Shown here: piece after piece, positions 1-5,163 of the stretch
How positions within the stretch are numbered: position 1 is the stretch's first letter
How the letters are laid out: every line of letters begins with the position of its first letter
Assembly: GCA_012514415.1 (NCBI GenBank)
Contig: JAAZAH010000003.1
Coordinates: forward strand, 1-5,163
Length of the DNA stretch: 5,163 nucleotides
Direction of reading: 5' to 3'
Source: Sandaracinaceae bacterium
Lineage (GTDB): Bacteria > Myxococcota_A > Polyangia > Polyangiales > Houyiibacteriaceae
The notes under the pieces: model-generated
Seen by the model: the letters and a program-made list of their open reading frames with translations, nothing else
Database searches by the model: none
What the model was told of the DNA's origin: nothing
Position numbers and translations under genes: made by a program

Positions 1-93
1 AATCATGGCTGCGAAGGCGAGGTGCTTCTTCGCGTCGCGTGGCTCGTTCCATTTTGTGGGTGGCGCGGGCGGACAAGCAAGCCTTCGGGATGC
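1..93 (-). other. Downstream flank of ldcA; possible start of a further minus-strand gene, unresolved
   Basis: This stretch follows the ldcA stop codon. On the minus strand an ATG at 52..50 opens a frame of 17 complete codons that stays open to the window edge and reads MERATRREEAPRLRSHD. No convincing Shine-Dalgarno sequence precedes it, and the peptide is too short and too arginine-rich to recognise. A second minus-strand ATG at 6..4 could equally be the start of a gene lying mostly outside the window. A 6-bp inverted repeat (11-16 with 28-33, 11-nt loop) has no T-run on either side, so I do not call it a terminator. Nothing else is visible here. Confidence 0.2.
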
Positions 94-996
94 TCAATTC
101 ACCACTTCCTCGAGGAACTCGAGTGCACGCCCCTCAATTCGAACGCGCGCTCCAAGCGGAAGAGGTTCGTTTCGCTCACCATGACCGAACGGCAGCCCAC
201 TGAGGCAAGGGAGGCGCGGATGCCGGTCCAGGAACTCTTCCAGAACGTCCGCCATCGTCGTCCCATCAGCTCCAGGCTCCCCGCCCAAGAAATCGCCAAA
301 GACGAGCGCTTGGATCTCGTCGAAGACGCCGGCGAGCGAGAGCTGCGTCAAGAGGCGGTCGACGCGATAAGGGCGCTCATTCACTTCCTCAACGGCGAGG
401 ATGGTCCCGCGAAGATCGGGAAGCTCATTCGTCCCAAGGAGCGCCGCGATGAGCGTGAGATTTCCGCCAAAGAGTCGACCCTCTGCATCGCCCCCGCGCG
501 AAGCTTTGGCAAAGAGTCTTCGCCCATTTGCTCTCCCTTCCATCATGTCGATGAGCGGCGCGGCGTGATCCATCCCAAGTGCGCCAATCCGCGCGAGCAT
601 TGGCCCGTGGATGCTCATCAGTCCGGCGCGGTGAAAGCGCGCGTGGAGCGCGGTGAGATCGCTACAGCCGATGAAGAGCTTGGGATGGTTCCGAAGCAGC
701 GAATGAGGCAGGGCGCGGAGGATTCGCATGGAGCCATAGCCGCCGCGCGCCGAAAGAATGGCCTTAGCCTCTGGATCGCATAGGGCTGTGAGCAATTCCT
801 CGCTTCGCCGTCGGTCATCCCCGGCGAGGTAGCCTGAGCGCTCCGCGATGGAGGGCTCGTAGCGGAGCTCATAGCGTCCGCTGAGAACTTCGAGGCCGCG
901 CTCAAACTCCTCCACATCGAATGGACTCGAAGGAGCGACAACGCGGATCACATCGCCGGGCACGAGCCGCGAAGGTTTCTCAAATCGTACACTCAT
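94..996 (-). CDS. ldcA: LD-carboxypeptidase (muramoyltetrapeptide carboxypeptidase), peptidase family S66
   Basis: This 300-residue protein has the usual length and layout of family S66. These cytoplasmic serine peptidases remove the terminal D-Ala from murein tetrapeptides, giving tripeptides for cell-wall recycling. The N-terminal segment LVPGDVIRVVAPSSPFD (11-27) matches the family's opening strand. ARGGYGSMRIL (83-93) is the conserved glycine-rich turn. The nucleophile is Ser112 in FIGCSDLTALH. The catalytic Glu is expected at 203/204 in AVEEVNERPYRVDR, and the His at 272 in LPFGHGERNEPLPLG. The triad is therefore complete. No signal peptide or membrane segment is visible, as expected for a cytoplasmic enzyme. 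The start is supported by homology of the first residues and by AGGA 10 nt upstream (1007-1010), which is a modest ribosome site. ldcA follows the sdh terminator, so it probably has its own promoter. Some S66 members (MccF) instead cleave microcin C-type compounds. The length and standalone context favour LdcA, but substrate specificity is inferred. Confidence 0.9.
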   Translation of the reverse strand: MSVRFEKPSRLVPGDVIRVVAPSSPFDVEEFERGLEVLSGRYELRYEPSIAERSGYLAGDDRRRSEELLTALCDPEAKAILSARGGYGSMRILRALPHSLLRNHPKLFIGCSDLTALHARFHRAGLMSIHGPMLARIGALGMDHAAPLIDMMEGRANGRRLFAKASRGGDAEGRLFGGNLTLIAALLGTNELPDLRGTILAVEEVNERPYRVDRLLTQLSLAGVFDEIQALVFGDFLGGEPGADGTTMADVLEEFLDRHPRLPCLSGLPFGHGERNEPLPLGARVRIEGRALEFLEEVVN

Positions 997-1011
997 CCGC
1001 CCGCCATCCTA

Positions 1012-1032
1012 GCGCATCCTTCGGTGATGCGC
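1012..1032. repeat. Perfect 7-bp inverted repeat in the ldcA leader
   Basis: GCGCATC (1012-1018) and GATGCGC (1026-1032) are exact reverse complements separated by 7 nt. The repeat ends 15 bp before the ldcA start codon. In plus-strand RNA the loop contains CTTCGG, which could form a stable cUUCGg tetraloop with one bulged U. In the ldcA transcript the loop reads ACCGAAG. No T-run follows on either strand, so it is not a terminator. It could be a leader hairpin near the ldcA ribosome site, a protein-binding operator, or chance in GC-rich DNA. The repeat itself is seen directly; any function is inference. Confidence 0.4.
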
Positions 1033-1074
1033 GCGGGGCTCTTTGGACTCGGCGCATGCACGCTGGGGATGACC

Positions 1075-1113
1075 TTAAACGAGAACGCCCCCGAGGCGAG
1101 GGCGCTCTCATTC
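1075..1113 (-). terminator. Probable rho-independent terminator of the sdhCAB operon
   Basis: On the minus strand, 17 nt after the sdhB stop codon, GAGAGCGCCC (1109-1100) pairs with GGGCGTTCTC (1090-1081) around a 9-nt loop. All ten positions pair, one as a G-U wobble. The stem extends outward by a U-G and two A-U pairs and then runs into GTTTAAGG. The U-tract is only three residues and partly inside the extended stem, so termination may be incomplete. Position and stem strength make an sdh operon terminator the best reading. The opposite orientation has a poorer tail and no plus-strand gene to serve. Confidence 0.6.
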
Positions 1114-1129
1114 AGGATAACGCTGAGGC

Positions 1130-1915
1130 TTATTTCCGGTTCGGGACGTCGTCCTTCGCGGTGAGCATCGACTTGAGGAAGTCGCGATTCATTTGAGCGA
1201 TGAAATCGACGCTGATTCCCTTGGGGCACGCCGCCTCGCACTCGTTGTGGTTGGTGCATCCGCCGAAGCCCTCGGCATCGTGCTGCGCGACCATCTTACG
1301 CGCGCGATCCTCTCGCTCGGGCTGCCCCTGCGGAAGGAGGCCGAGGTGACTGATCTTCGCGCCTGTAAAGAGGCTCGCGGAGGCGTTCGGACAAGCCGCA
1401 ACGCACGCGCCGCAGCCGATGCACTCGGCGGCGTCCATCGCGCGATCGGCGATCTTCTTCGGGACCGGGATCTCATTGGCTTCGGCAGCCGAACCCGTCC
1501 GCACGGAGACGTAGCCACCCGCTTGGATGATGCGATCGAAGGCGCCGCGATCGACCGTCAAATCCTTGATGATGGGGAAGGCCGAAGCGCGGAAGGGCTC
1601 GACCCAGACCTCGTGGGGGCCGTTGATGAACTGCCGCATGTGAAGCTGACAGGTCGTGGTGCGTCGCTGAGGGCCGTGCGGTACGCCGTTGATCACCACA
1701 CCGCAGGCACCGCAAATGCCTTCACGGCAGTCGTGATCGAAGGCGATGCCCTCTTGTCCGTCCGCGATGAGCCGCTCGTTCAGATCGTCGAGGAGCTCGA
1801 GGAAGGACATATGAGGGTTCACCTCGGGGCACTCGTAGCGCTCAAATTTGCCGGCATCGTTGGGGCCGCTCTGGCGCCAGACGTGCAGCGTCATCTTGAA
1901 AGTCTTATCACTCAT
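1130..1915 (-). CDS. sdhB: Succinate dehydrogenase / fumarate reductase iron-sulfur subunit
   Basis: This 261-residue electron-transfer subunit carries electrons from FAD in SdhA to quinone at SdhC on the cytoplasmic face of the membrane. The N-terminal ferredoxin domain holds the [2Fe-2S] ligands Cys63, Cys68, Cys71 (HDCREGICGACG) and Cys89. The C-terminal domain has Cys165, Cys168, Cys171 and Cys175 in CIGCGACVAACP, then Cys220, Cys226 and Cys230 in CTNHNECEAACPKG. By analogy with E. coli SdhB, Cys165/168/171/230 bind [4Fe-4S] and Cys175/220/226 bind [3Fe-4S]; the last three ligands have the same spacing as in E. coli. No ligand is missing. sdhB is the last gene of the operon and starts 15 nt after the sdhA stop, which is a double TGATGA. 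GAGG lies 10 nt before the chosen ATG. An in-frame ATG at codon 8 is a less likely alternative. The terminator lies just downstream. Sequence alone does not tell a dehydrogenase from a fumarate reductase. Confidence 0.95.
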   Translation of the reverse strand: MSDKTFKMTLHVWRQSGPNDAGKFERYECPEVNPHMSFLELLDDLNERLIADGQEGIAFDHDCREGICGACGVVINGVPHGPQRRTTTCQLHMRQFINGPHEVWVEPFRASAFPIIKDLTVDRGAFDRIIQAGGYVSVRTGSAAEANEIPVPKKIADRAMDAAECIGCGACVAACPNASASLFTGAKISHLGLLPQGQPEREDRARKMVAQHDAEGFGGCTNHNECEAACPKGISVDFIAQMNRDFLKSMLTAKDDVPNRK

Positions 1916-1930
1916 GGCTCTCGGACCTCA

Positions 1931-3862
1931 TCACTTATAGCTGCGCTTGGAGGGCTTGACGTATTCGAAGGAGAGGGGCTCTTTGATGAGCTTCTGGCTG
2001 CCGCTTTCGCCGTTCCAGGCCCACGCTGCGACATAAGAGAAGTTCTCGTCGTCGCGCGCGGCCTCGCCTTCCTCTTGGTGCTCTTCGCGGAAGTGTCCAC
2101 CGCAACTCTCCTCGCGGGCGAGCGCGTCCTTGCACATCAGGAGACCGAGCTCGAAGAAGTCCGCCGTCCGTCCGGCCCGCTCGAGGCATTGGTTGAAGCT
2201 CTCGCCCGAGCCGCTGATCTTGACGTGGCGCTTGAACTCTTCGTAGAGCTTGGGGATCTCCTCGATGGCTTCCTCGAGGCCCGCCTTATTGCGCGCCATC
2301 CCACATTTATCCCACATGATCGCGCCGAGCTTACGGTGGTAGTACTCGGGCGCGTGCTTGGGATCGGGGGCGTTCATCAGGCCCTTGATGCGATCGGTGA
2401 CCTCGTTCAGCGCGTCCTTGACGGCGGGATGATCGTCACCGATCTCCTTGAAGTTACGCTTGGTGCCGAGGTAGTTCCCGATGGTGAAGGGAAGGATGAA
2501 ATAGCCATCGGCGAGACCCTGCATCAGCGCCGAGGCTCCGAGGCGGTTTGCGCCGTGATCAGAGAAGTTGGCCTCGCCGCCGACGAAGAGTCCGTCGATC
2601 GTGCTCATCAAGTTATAGTCGACCCAGAGCCCACCCATCGTATAGTGGATGGCCGGATAGATCCGCATCGGCGTCTCGTACGGACTTTCGCCCGTAATGC
2701 GTTCGTACATCTCGAAGAGGTTTCCGTAACGCTCACGGACGGTTTGTTCACCGAGGCGCTTGATCGCGTCGGCGAAGTCGAGGTAAACGCCGCGACGCTG
2801 ACCGTCGACCATCGGGCCGACGCCGAGGCCGTCGTTGCAGACGTACATGGCGTTACGGCTCGCGACGTCGCGAGGCACAAGGTTACCAAAGGCGGGATAG
2901 CGCTCCTCGAGATAATAATAACGATCGGCCTCGGGGATCGAGCGCGGATCCTTATCGCAGTCTTCCTTCTTCCGCGGGACCCAAACGCGTCCATCGTTTC
3001 GGAGCGATTCGCTCATGAGCGTAAGCTTCGATTGATAGGCGCCGCTCTGCGGGATGCAGGTCGGGTGGATCTGAGTGAAGCAGGGGTTGGCGAAGGGCGC
3101 TCCCTTGCGGTGGGCCCGCCAGATGGCGGTCGCGTTGGAGCCCTTGGCGTTGGTCGAGAGATAAAAAACGTTTCCGTAGCCGCCGGTTGCGAGGACGACG
3201 ACATGGGCCGTATGCGCCTCGATCTTACCATTGACAAGATTGCGCGTGACGATGCCGCGCGCCTCGCCGTCCACCACGATGAGATCGAGCATCTCGTGAC
3301 GCGGGAACATCTCAACGGTTCCGGCTTCGATCTGCCGCGAGAGCGCCGAATACGCGCCAAGGAGAAGTTGCTGCCCCGTCTGTCCGCGTGCGTAGAAGGT
3401 GCGGCTCACCTGCGCGCCACCGAAGGAACGGTTCGCGAGTCCCCCGCCGTATTCACGGGCGAAGGGGACGCCCTGAGCGACGGCCTGATCGATGATGTTG
3501 AGCGAAAGCTCGGCGAGCCGGTAAACATTCGACTCGCGGGCGCGAAAGTCGCCGCCCTTCACCGTATCGTAAAAGAGCCGGAAGACGCTATCACCGTCGT
3601 TCTGGTAGTTTTTCGCGGCGTTAATTCCGCCCTGCGCCGCGATGGAGTGGGCGCGGCGGGGGCTGTCTTGGTAGCAGAAGCACTTGACGTTGTAGCCAAG
3701 CTCGCCGAGCGTCGCGGCGGCGGCTCCGCCAGCGAGGCCCGAACCGACGACGATCACGTTGTAGCGGCGGCGGTTGGCGGGGGCGACGAGGTTGCTCGCC
3801 GCTTTATGTTTGGTCCATCGCTCTTCGATGGGGCCGGTCGGTGCATTGGATCGGAGTTCCAT
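1931..3862 (-). CDS. sdhA: Succinate dehydrogenase / fumarate reductase flavoprotein subunit
   Basis: This catalytic subunit oxidises succinate to fumarate in the TCA cycle, or runs in reverse. It has 643 residues from the chosen start, typical of the Bacillus/Bacteroidota-style SdhA. Numbered from that start, the FAD-binding Rossmann motif GSGLAGG begins at residue 40. RRAHSIAAQGG carries His72, the expected covalent 8-alpha-histidyl FAD site. IHPT (His266), PRDVASR with Arg331 as the likely catalytic proton shuttle, YPAIHYTMGG (His406) and SDHGANRLGAS (Arg440) form the dicarboxylate site. The C-terminal region contains FFELGLLMCKDALAREES and GGHFREEH, as in this subfamily. Two starts are possible. 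The ATG at 3880 overlaps the sdhC stop as ATGA but lacks a Shine-Dalgarno. The ATG at 3862 has GAGGG at the proper distance and fits where the family homology begins (MELRSNAPTGPIEERWTKHK), so I chose it. The upstream start would give 649 residues. The gene is intact and sits between the anchor gene and sdhB. Confidence 0.95.
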   Translation of the reverse strand: MELRSNAPTGPIEERWTKHKAASNLVAPANRRRYNVIVVGSGLAGGAAAATLGELGYNVKCFCYQDSPRRAHSIAAQGGINAAKNYQNDGDSVFRLFYDTVKGGDFRARESNVYRLAELSLNIIDQAVAQGVPFAREYGGGLANRSFGGAQVSRTFYARGQTGQQLLLGAYSALSRQIEAGTVEMFPRHEMLDLIVVDGEARGIVTRNLVNGKIEAHTAHVVVLATGGYGNVFYLSTNAKGSNATAIWRAHRKGAPFANPCFTQIHPTCIPQSGAYQSKLTLMSESLRNDGRVWVPRKKEDCDKDPRSIPEADRYYYLEERYPAFGNLVPRDVASRNAMYVCNDGLGVGPMVDGQRRGVYLDFADAIKRLGEQTVRERYGNLFEMYERITGESPYETPMRIYPAIHYTMGGLWVDYNLMSTIDGLFVGGEANFSDHGANRLGASALMQGLADGYFILPFTIGNYLGTKRNFKEIGDDHPAVKDALNEVTDRIKGLMNAPDPKHAPEYYHRKLGAIMWDKCGMARNKAGLEEAIEEIPKLYEEFKRHVKISGSGESFNQCLERAGRTADFFELGLLMCKDALAREESCGGHFREEHQEEGEAARDDENFSYVAAWAWNGESGSQKLIKEPLSFEYVKPSKRSYK

Positions 3863-3870
3863 AAGGTTTC

Positions 3871-3874
3871 CCTC
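3871..3874 (-). promoter_or_regulatory. Shine-Dalgarno that favours the downstream sdhA start
   Basis: The minus strand reads GAGGGAAACCTTATG here, with GAGG placed 8 nt before the ATG at 3862. This is the same motif and spacing seen before sdhC (GAGG at 4542-4539, 8-nt spacer). The alternative ATG at 3880 is preceded by the sdhC 3' end, GGCCGGCGTCATCCA, with no purine-rich ribosome site. Translational coupling through the overlapping ATGA could still use the upstream ATG. Confidence 0.6.
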
Positions 3875-3876
3875 GC

Positions 3877-4530
3877 TCATTGGATGACGCCGGCCAAGAC
3901 GGCGATCGGGAAGCTGATGTTGCCAATCGTAATGATGGCGGAGAGGAAGATGGCAAGATCAACGCGGTAGCCATCGTATTTGGGGTGGCTTGCGCCGAGG
4001 CTCTGGAACATCGACCACACGCCGTGGAAGAGGTGGAAGCCAAGGGCGAGGTTCCCCACGATGTAGAACGCGCTGTACACGGGGTTCTGGAAGCCGCTCA
4101 CGAAATTCGCGTAGACGTTGGTTGGGTCGAAGTTCGGGAGCCAGCCGAAGGTGAGGTGCGCGAGGTGGAAGAGAAGGAAGGCGAGGAGAAGGAGGCCTGT
4201 ATAGGGCATCCACTTCGCGGCGACCGACGTTACGAGCTCTTCCTTTTTCGCGTAACGCTGAGGCCGCGCTGCGCGGTTCGCTCGGACGAGCGAGATGGCC
4301 GTGTAGATATGAAGCGGGAAGGCGATGAGGAGTGCGATCCGCGCCGTCCATAGAAGGGCCGGAACGGAGCGTAGCGTCTCCGCATAGCCATTGAGCGCCT
4401 CCTCACCGAGATAGGCGTTCATATTCCCGAGCATATGACCTGTTACAAATCCCACCAGCACGAAACCGGTCAGTGCCAACACGGCCTTCTTTCCGATATT
4501 CGTCTGGTAGAGCGTCAGCGCTCTTTGCAT
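3877..4530 (-). CDS. sdhC: Succinate dehydrogenase cytochrome b558-type membrane anchor subunit
   Basis: This 217-residue integral membrane protein anchors SdhAB and transfers electrons between the [3Fe-4S] cluster and quinone through b-type heme. Five hydrophobic helices are visible at roughly 16-35, 60-82, 108-130, 150-173 and 190-213, the pattern of single-subunit anchors that replace separate SdhC and SdhD. Candidate heme-ligand histidines lie in the first four helices: His32 (GHMLGN), His74 (PLHIYTA), His122 or His125 (FHLAHL), and His166 or His169 (GFHLFHG). This matches the four-helix distribution of ligands in diheme B. subtilis SdhC, so two hemes are likely but inferred. The N-terminus (MQRALTLYQTNIGKKAVLALTG, quoted in part: IGKKAVLALTG) is typical of the family. 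The start has GAGG 8 nt upstream. The stop codon overlaps an sdhA ATG as ATGA, which supports coupled translation. It is the first gene of the sdh operon. Confidence 0.93.
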   Translation of the reverse strand: MQRALTLYQTNIGKKAVLALTGFVLVGFVTGHMLGNMNAYLGEEALNGYAETLRSVPALLWTARIALLIAFPLHIYTAISLVRANRAARPQRYAKKEELVTSVAAKWMPYTGLLLLAFLLFHLAHLTFGWLPNFDPTNVYANFVSGFQNPVYSAFYIVGNLALGFHLFHGVWSMFQSLGASHPKYDGYRVDLAIFLSAIITIGNISFPIAVLAGVIQ

Positions 4531-4593
4531 TTTTGCATCCTCGTCTCTGGGCTTTTTATTCGGATGGTTGCGATCCGGTCTCAGGCATCGGCC
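4531..4593 (-). promoter_or_regulatory. kamA-sdhC intergenic leader; promoter not identifiable
   Basis: These 63 bp separate the kamA stop from the sdhC start and must hold the sdhC ribosome site (GAGG at 4542-4539) and any operon promoter. Two weak inverted repeats are visible: CGGAT (4561-4565) with ATCCG (4573-4577), and AGGC with GCCT around a 4-nt loop (4583-4594, overlapping the kamA stop). Neither is followed by a T-run in the direction of transcription, so no terminator separates kamA from sdhC. An AT-rich patch (AATAAAAA on the minus strand, 4560-4553) might be part of a promoter, but no matching -35 element is visible. Confidence 0.35.
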
Positions 4594-5163
4594 TCACCCG
4601 CCCAGCGGTGGGTCGATATAATCTACCAACTCTCCCCGGAAGGTCCGAAGGGTTGTCCGTCCATCACCCTTGCCAACGATGACGTCCGGCCCTACGACGA
4701 CCTTGCCCCGGCCACCGGGGGTATCCACGATCAGCTTAGGCAGCGCGATGCCGCTCAGCCGACCTTGGAGCCGGGTAAAGACATCCATGCCCCGTGCGAG
4801 GGGCGTTCGCAAATGCCCCGTACCACGAACTGGGTCCATTTGCAGCAAATAATACGGCCGGACGCGGATCCGAACGAGACCGCGGAAGAGCGCGGTGAGC
4901 GTCTCGGCATCGTCGTTGACGCCGCGCAATAGGACGCTTTGGTTCATGATGGGGAAGCCGTGATCGGCGAGGATGGCGCAGGCGCGGGTGGACTCGGGTG
5001 TGATCTCACGCGGGTGATTGAAATGCGTCATCACCCAGATCGATGGGTGGGTCTTTTTGAGCGCCCGTGCGAGCTCGACGGTGATGCGCGAGGGGATGGT
5101 GACGGGAGCGCGGGTCGCGAGCCGGAGATTGTTGAGGTGCGGGATTTGGCCGAGGCGCTCAAA
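4594..5163 (-). CDS. kamA: Lysine 2,3-aminomutase (KamA family), 3' part only; 5' end beyond the window
   Basis: The frame is open from the right edge to the TGA at 4596..4594, giving the C-terminal 189 residues. KamA enzymes are radical-SAM, PLP-dependent proteins converting L-lysine to L-beta-lysine. The visible part covers the second half of the radical-SAM barrel and the PLP region. Family segments are LRLATRAPVTIPSRIT, MTHFNHPREITPES, NQSVLLRGVND and IRVRPYYLLQMD. Counting from the edge, Asp110 and Asp147 lie 37 residues apart, exactly like substrate-binding Asp293 and Asp330 of the Clostridium subterminale enzyme. Lys154 in DTPGGRGK matches PLP-binding Lys337. These features favour lysine aminomutase over EpmB, whose C-terminal region lacks the PGGxGK form. 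The radical-SAM CxxxCxxC motif would be outside the window. The chain ends about 35 residues after Lys154 and lacks the clostridial C-terminal zinc cysteines. A GTG at 5034 is internal, not the start. No ablB-like acetyltransferase follows, so an osmolyte role is unsupported. The gene may be cotranscribed with sdhC. Confidence 0.9.
   Translation of the reverse strand, partial: FERLGQIPHLNNLRLATRAPVTIPSRITVELARALKKTHPSIWVMTHFNHPREITPESTRACAILADHGFPIMNQSVLLRGVNDDAETLTALFRGLVRIRVRPYYLLQMDPVRGTGHLRTPLARGMDVFTRLQGRLSGIALPKLIVDTPGGRGKVVVGPDVIVGKGDGRTTLRTFRGELVDYIDPPLGG

Noticed and set aside
11..33. Inverted repeat (6-bp stem, 11-nt loop) as an ldcA terminator
   Set aside because: The stem is short, the loop is long, there is no T-run, and it overlaps a possible start of the next gene.
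22..783. Plus-strand 253-codon frame opposite ldcA
   Set aside because: It is also in the reverse-complement register of ldcA, with no known motif. It ends at a TAG that corresponds to a sense CTA Leu codon in ldcA.
1193..3970. Plus-strand 925-codon reading frame as a protein-coding gene
   Set aside because: It is the exact antisense register of sdhA and sdhB, whose family motifs are unambiguous. Its translation has no recognisable domain, and it exists because TTA, CTA and TCA are avoided.
4561..4577. 5-bp inverted repeat upstream of sdhC as a kamA terminator
   Set aside because: The stem is too weak, and in the direction of transcription it is followed by A residues rather than U residues.
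4617..4622. Perfect TATAAT on the plus strand as a promoter -10 box
   Set aside because: It is the antisense of kamA codons near the C-terminus, has no -35-like hexamer at the right distance, and no plus-strand gene lies downstream.
4435..4932. Plus-strand 165-codon frame opposite sdhC and kamA
   Set aside because: It spans the antisense of two unrelated genes and their intergenic gap and shows no domain.
4594..5034. kamA starting at the GTG at 5034
   Set aside because: The frame continues upstream to the window edge with clear KamA-family sequence (LRLATRAPVTIPSRIT), so the GTG is an internal valine codon.

Overview
The window holds a GC-rich, tightly packed bacterial chromosomal segment in which every supported gene lies on the minus strand. 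Read in the direction of transcription (high to low coordinates), it contains the 3' part of a lysine 2,3-aminomutase gene (kamA, cut by the right edge), then a complete sdhC-sdhA-sdhB operon for a membrane-bound succinate:quinone oxidoreductase, a probable rho-independent terminator, and a complete LD-carboxypeptidase gene (ldcA, peptidase family S66). The last 93 bases contain at most the start of one more minus-strand gene.

The Sdh complex is the type with one five-helix cytochrome b subunit (b558 family, sdhC), a Bacillus/Bacteroidota-style flavoprotein and no separate SdhD. The gene order C-A-B, the GC-rich base composition and the protein style together suggest a Myxococcota- or Bdellovibrionota-like organism. 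Gene content alone cannot exclude Bacteroidota relatives, Gemmatimonadota or similar groups, so the taxonomic call is tentative.

The three Sdh subunits form one enzyme. SdhA oxidises succinate to fumarate on covalent FAD, SdhB carries electrons through [2Fe-2S], [4Fe-4S] and [3Fe-4S] clusters, and SdhC anchors the complex and passes electrons via b-type heme to quinone. All ligands expected for FAD and the three iron-sulfur clusters are visible. sdhC and sdhA are 14 bp apart (or overlap by 4 bp if the upstream start is used), and sdhA and sdhB are 15 bp apart, which indicates one transcript ending at the hairpin after sdhB. KamA makes L-beta-lysine and ldcA acts in murein recycling. Neither has an evident functional link to Sdh, although kamA is close enough (63 bp) to be cotranscribed with it.

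I see no mobile element, CRISPR array, RNA gene or defence system. The window is ordinary housekeeping DNA. The points that merit a second look are small: the sdhA start, an inverted repeat in the ldcA leader, a KamA variant without the clostridial zinc site, and an exceptionally long antisense reading frame that codon usage explains.
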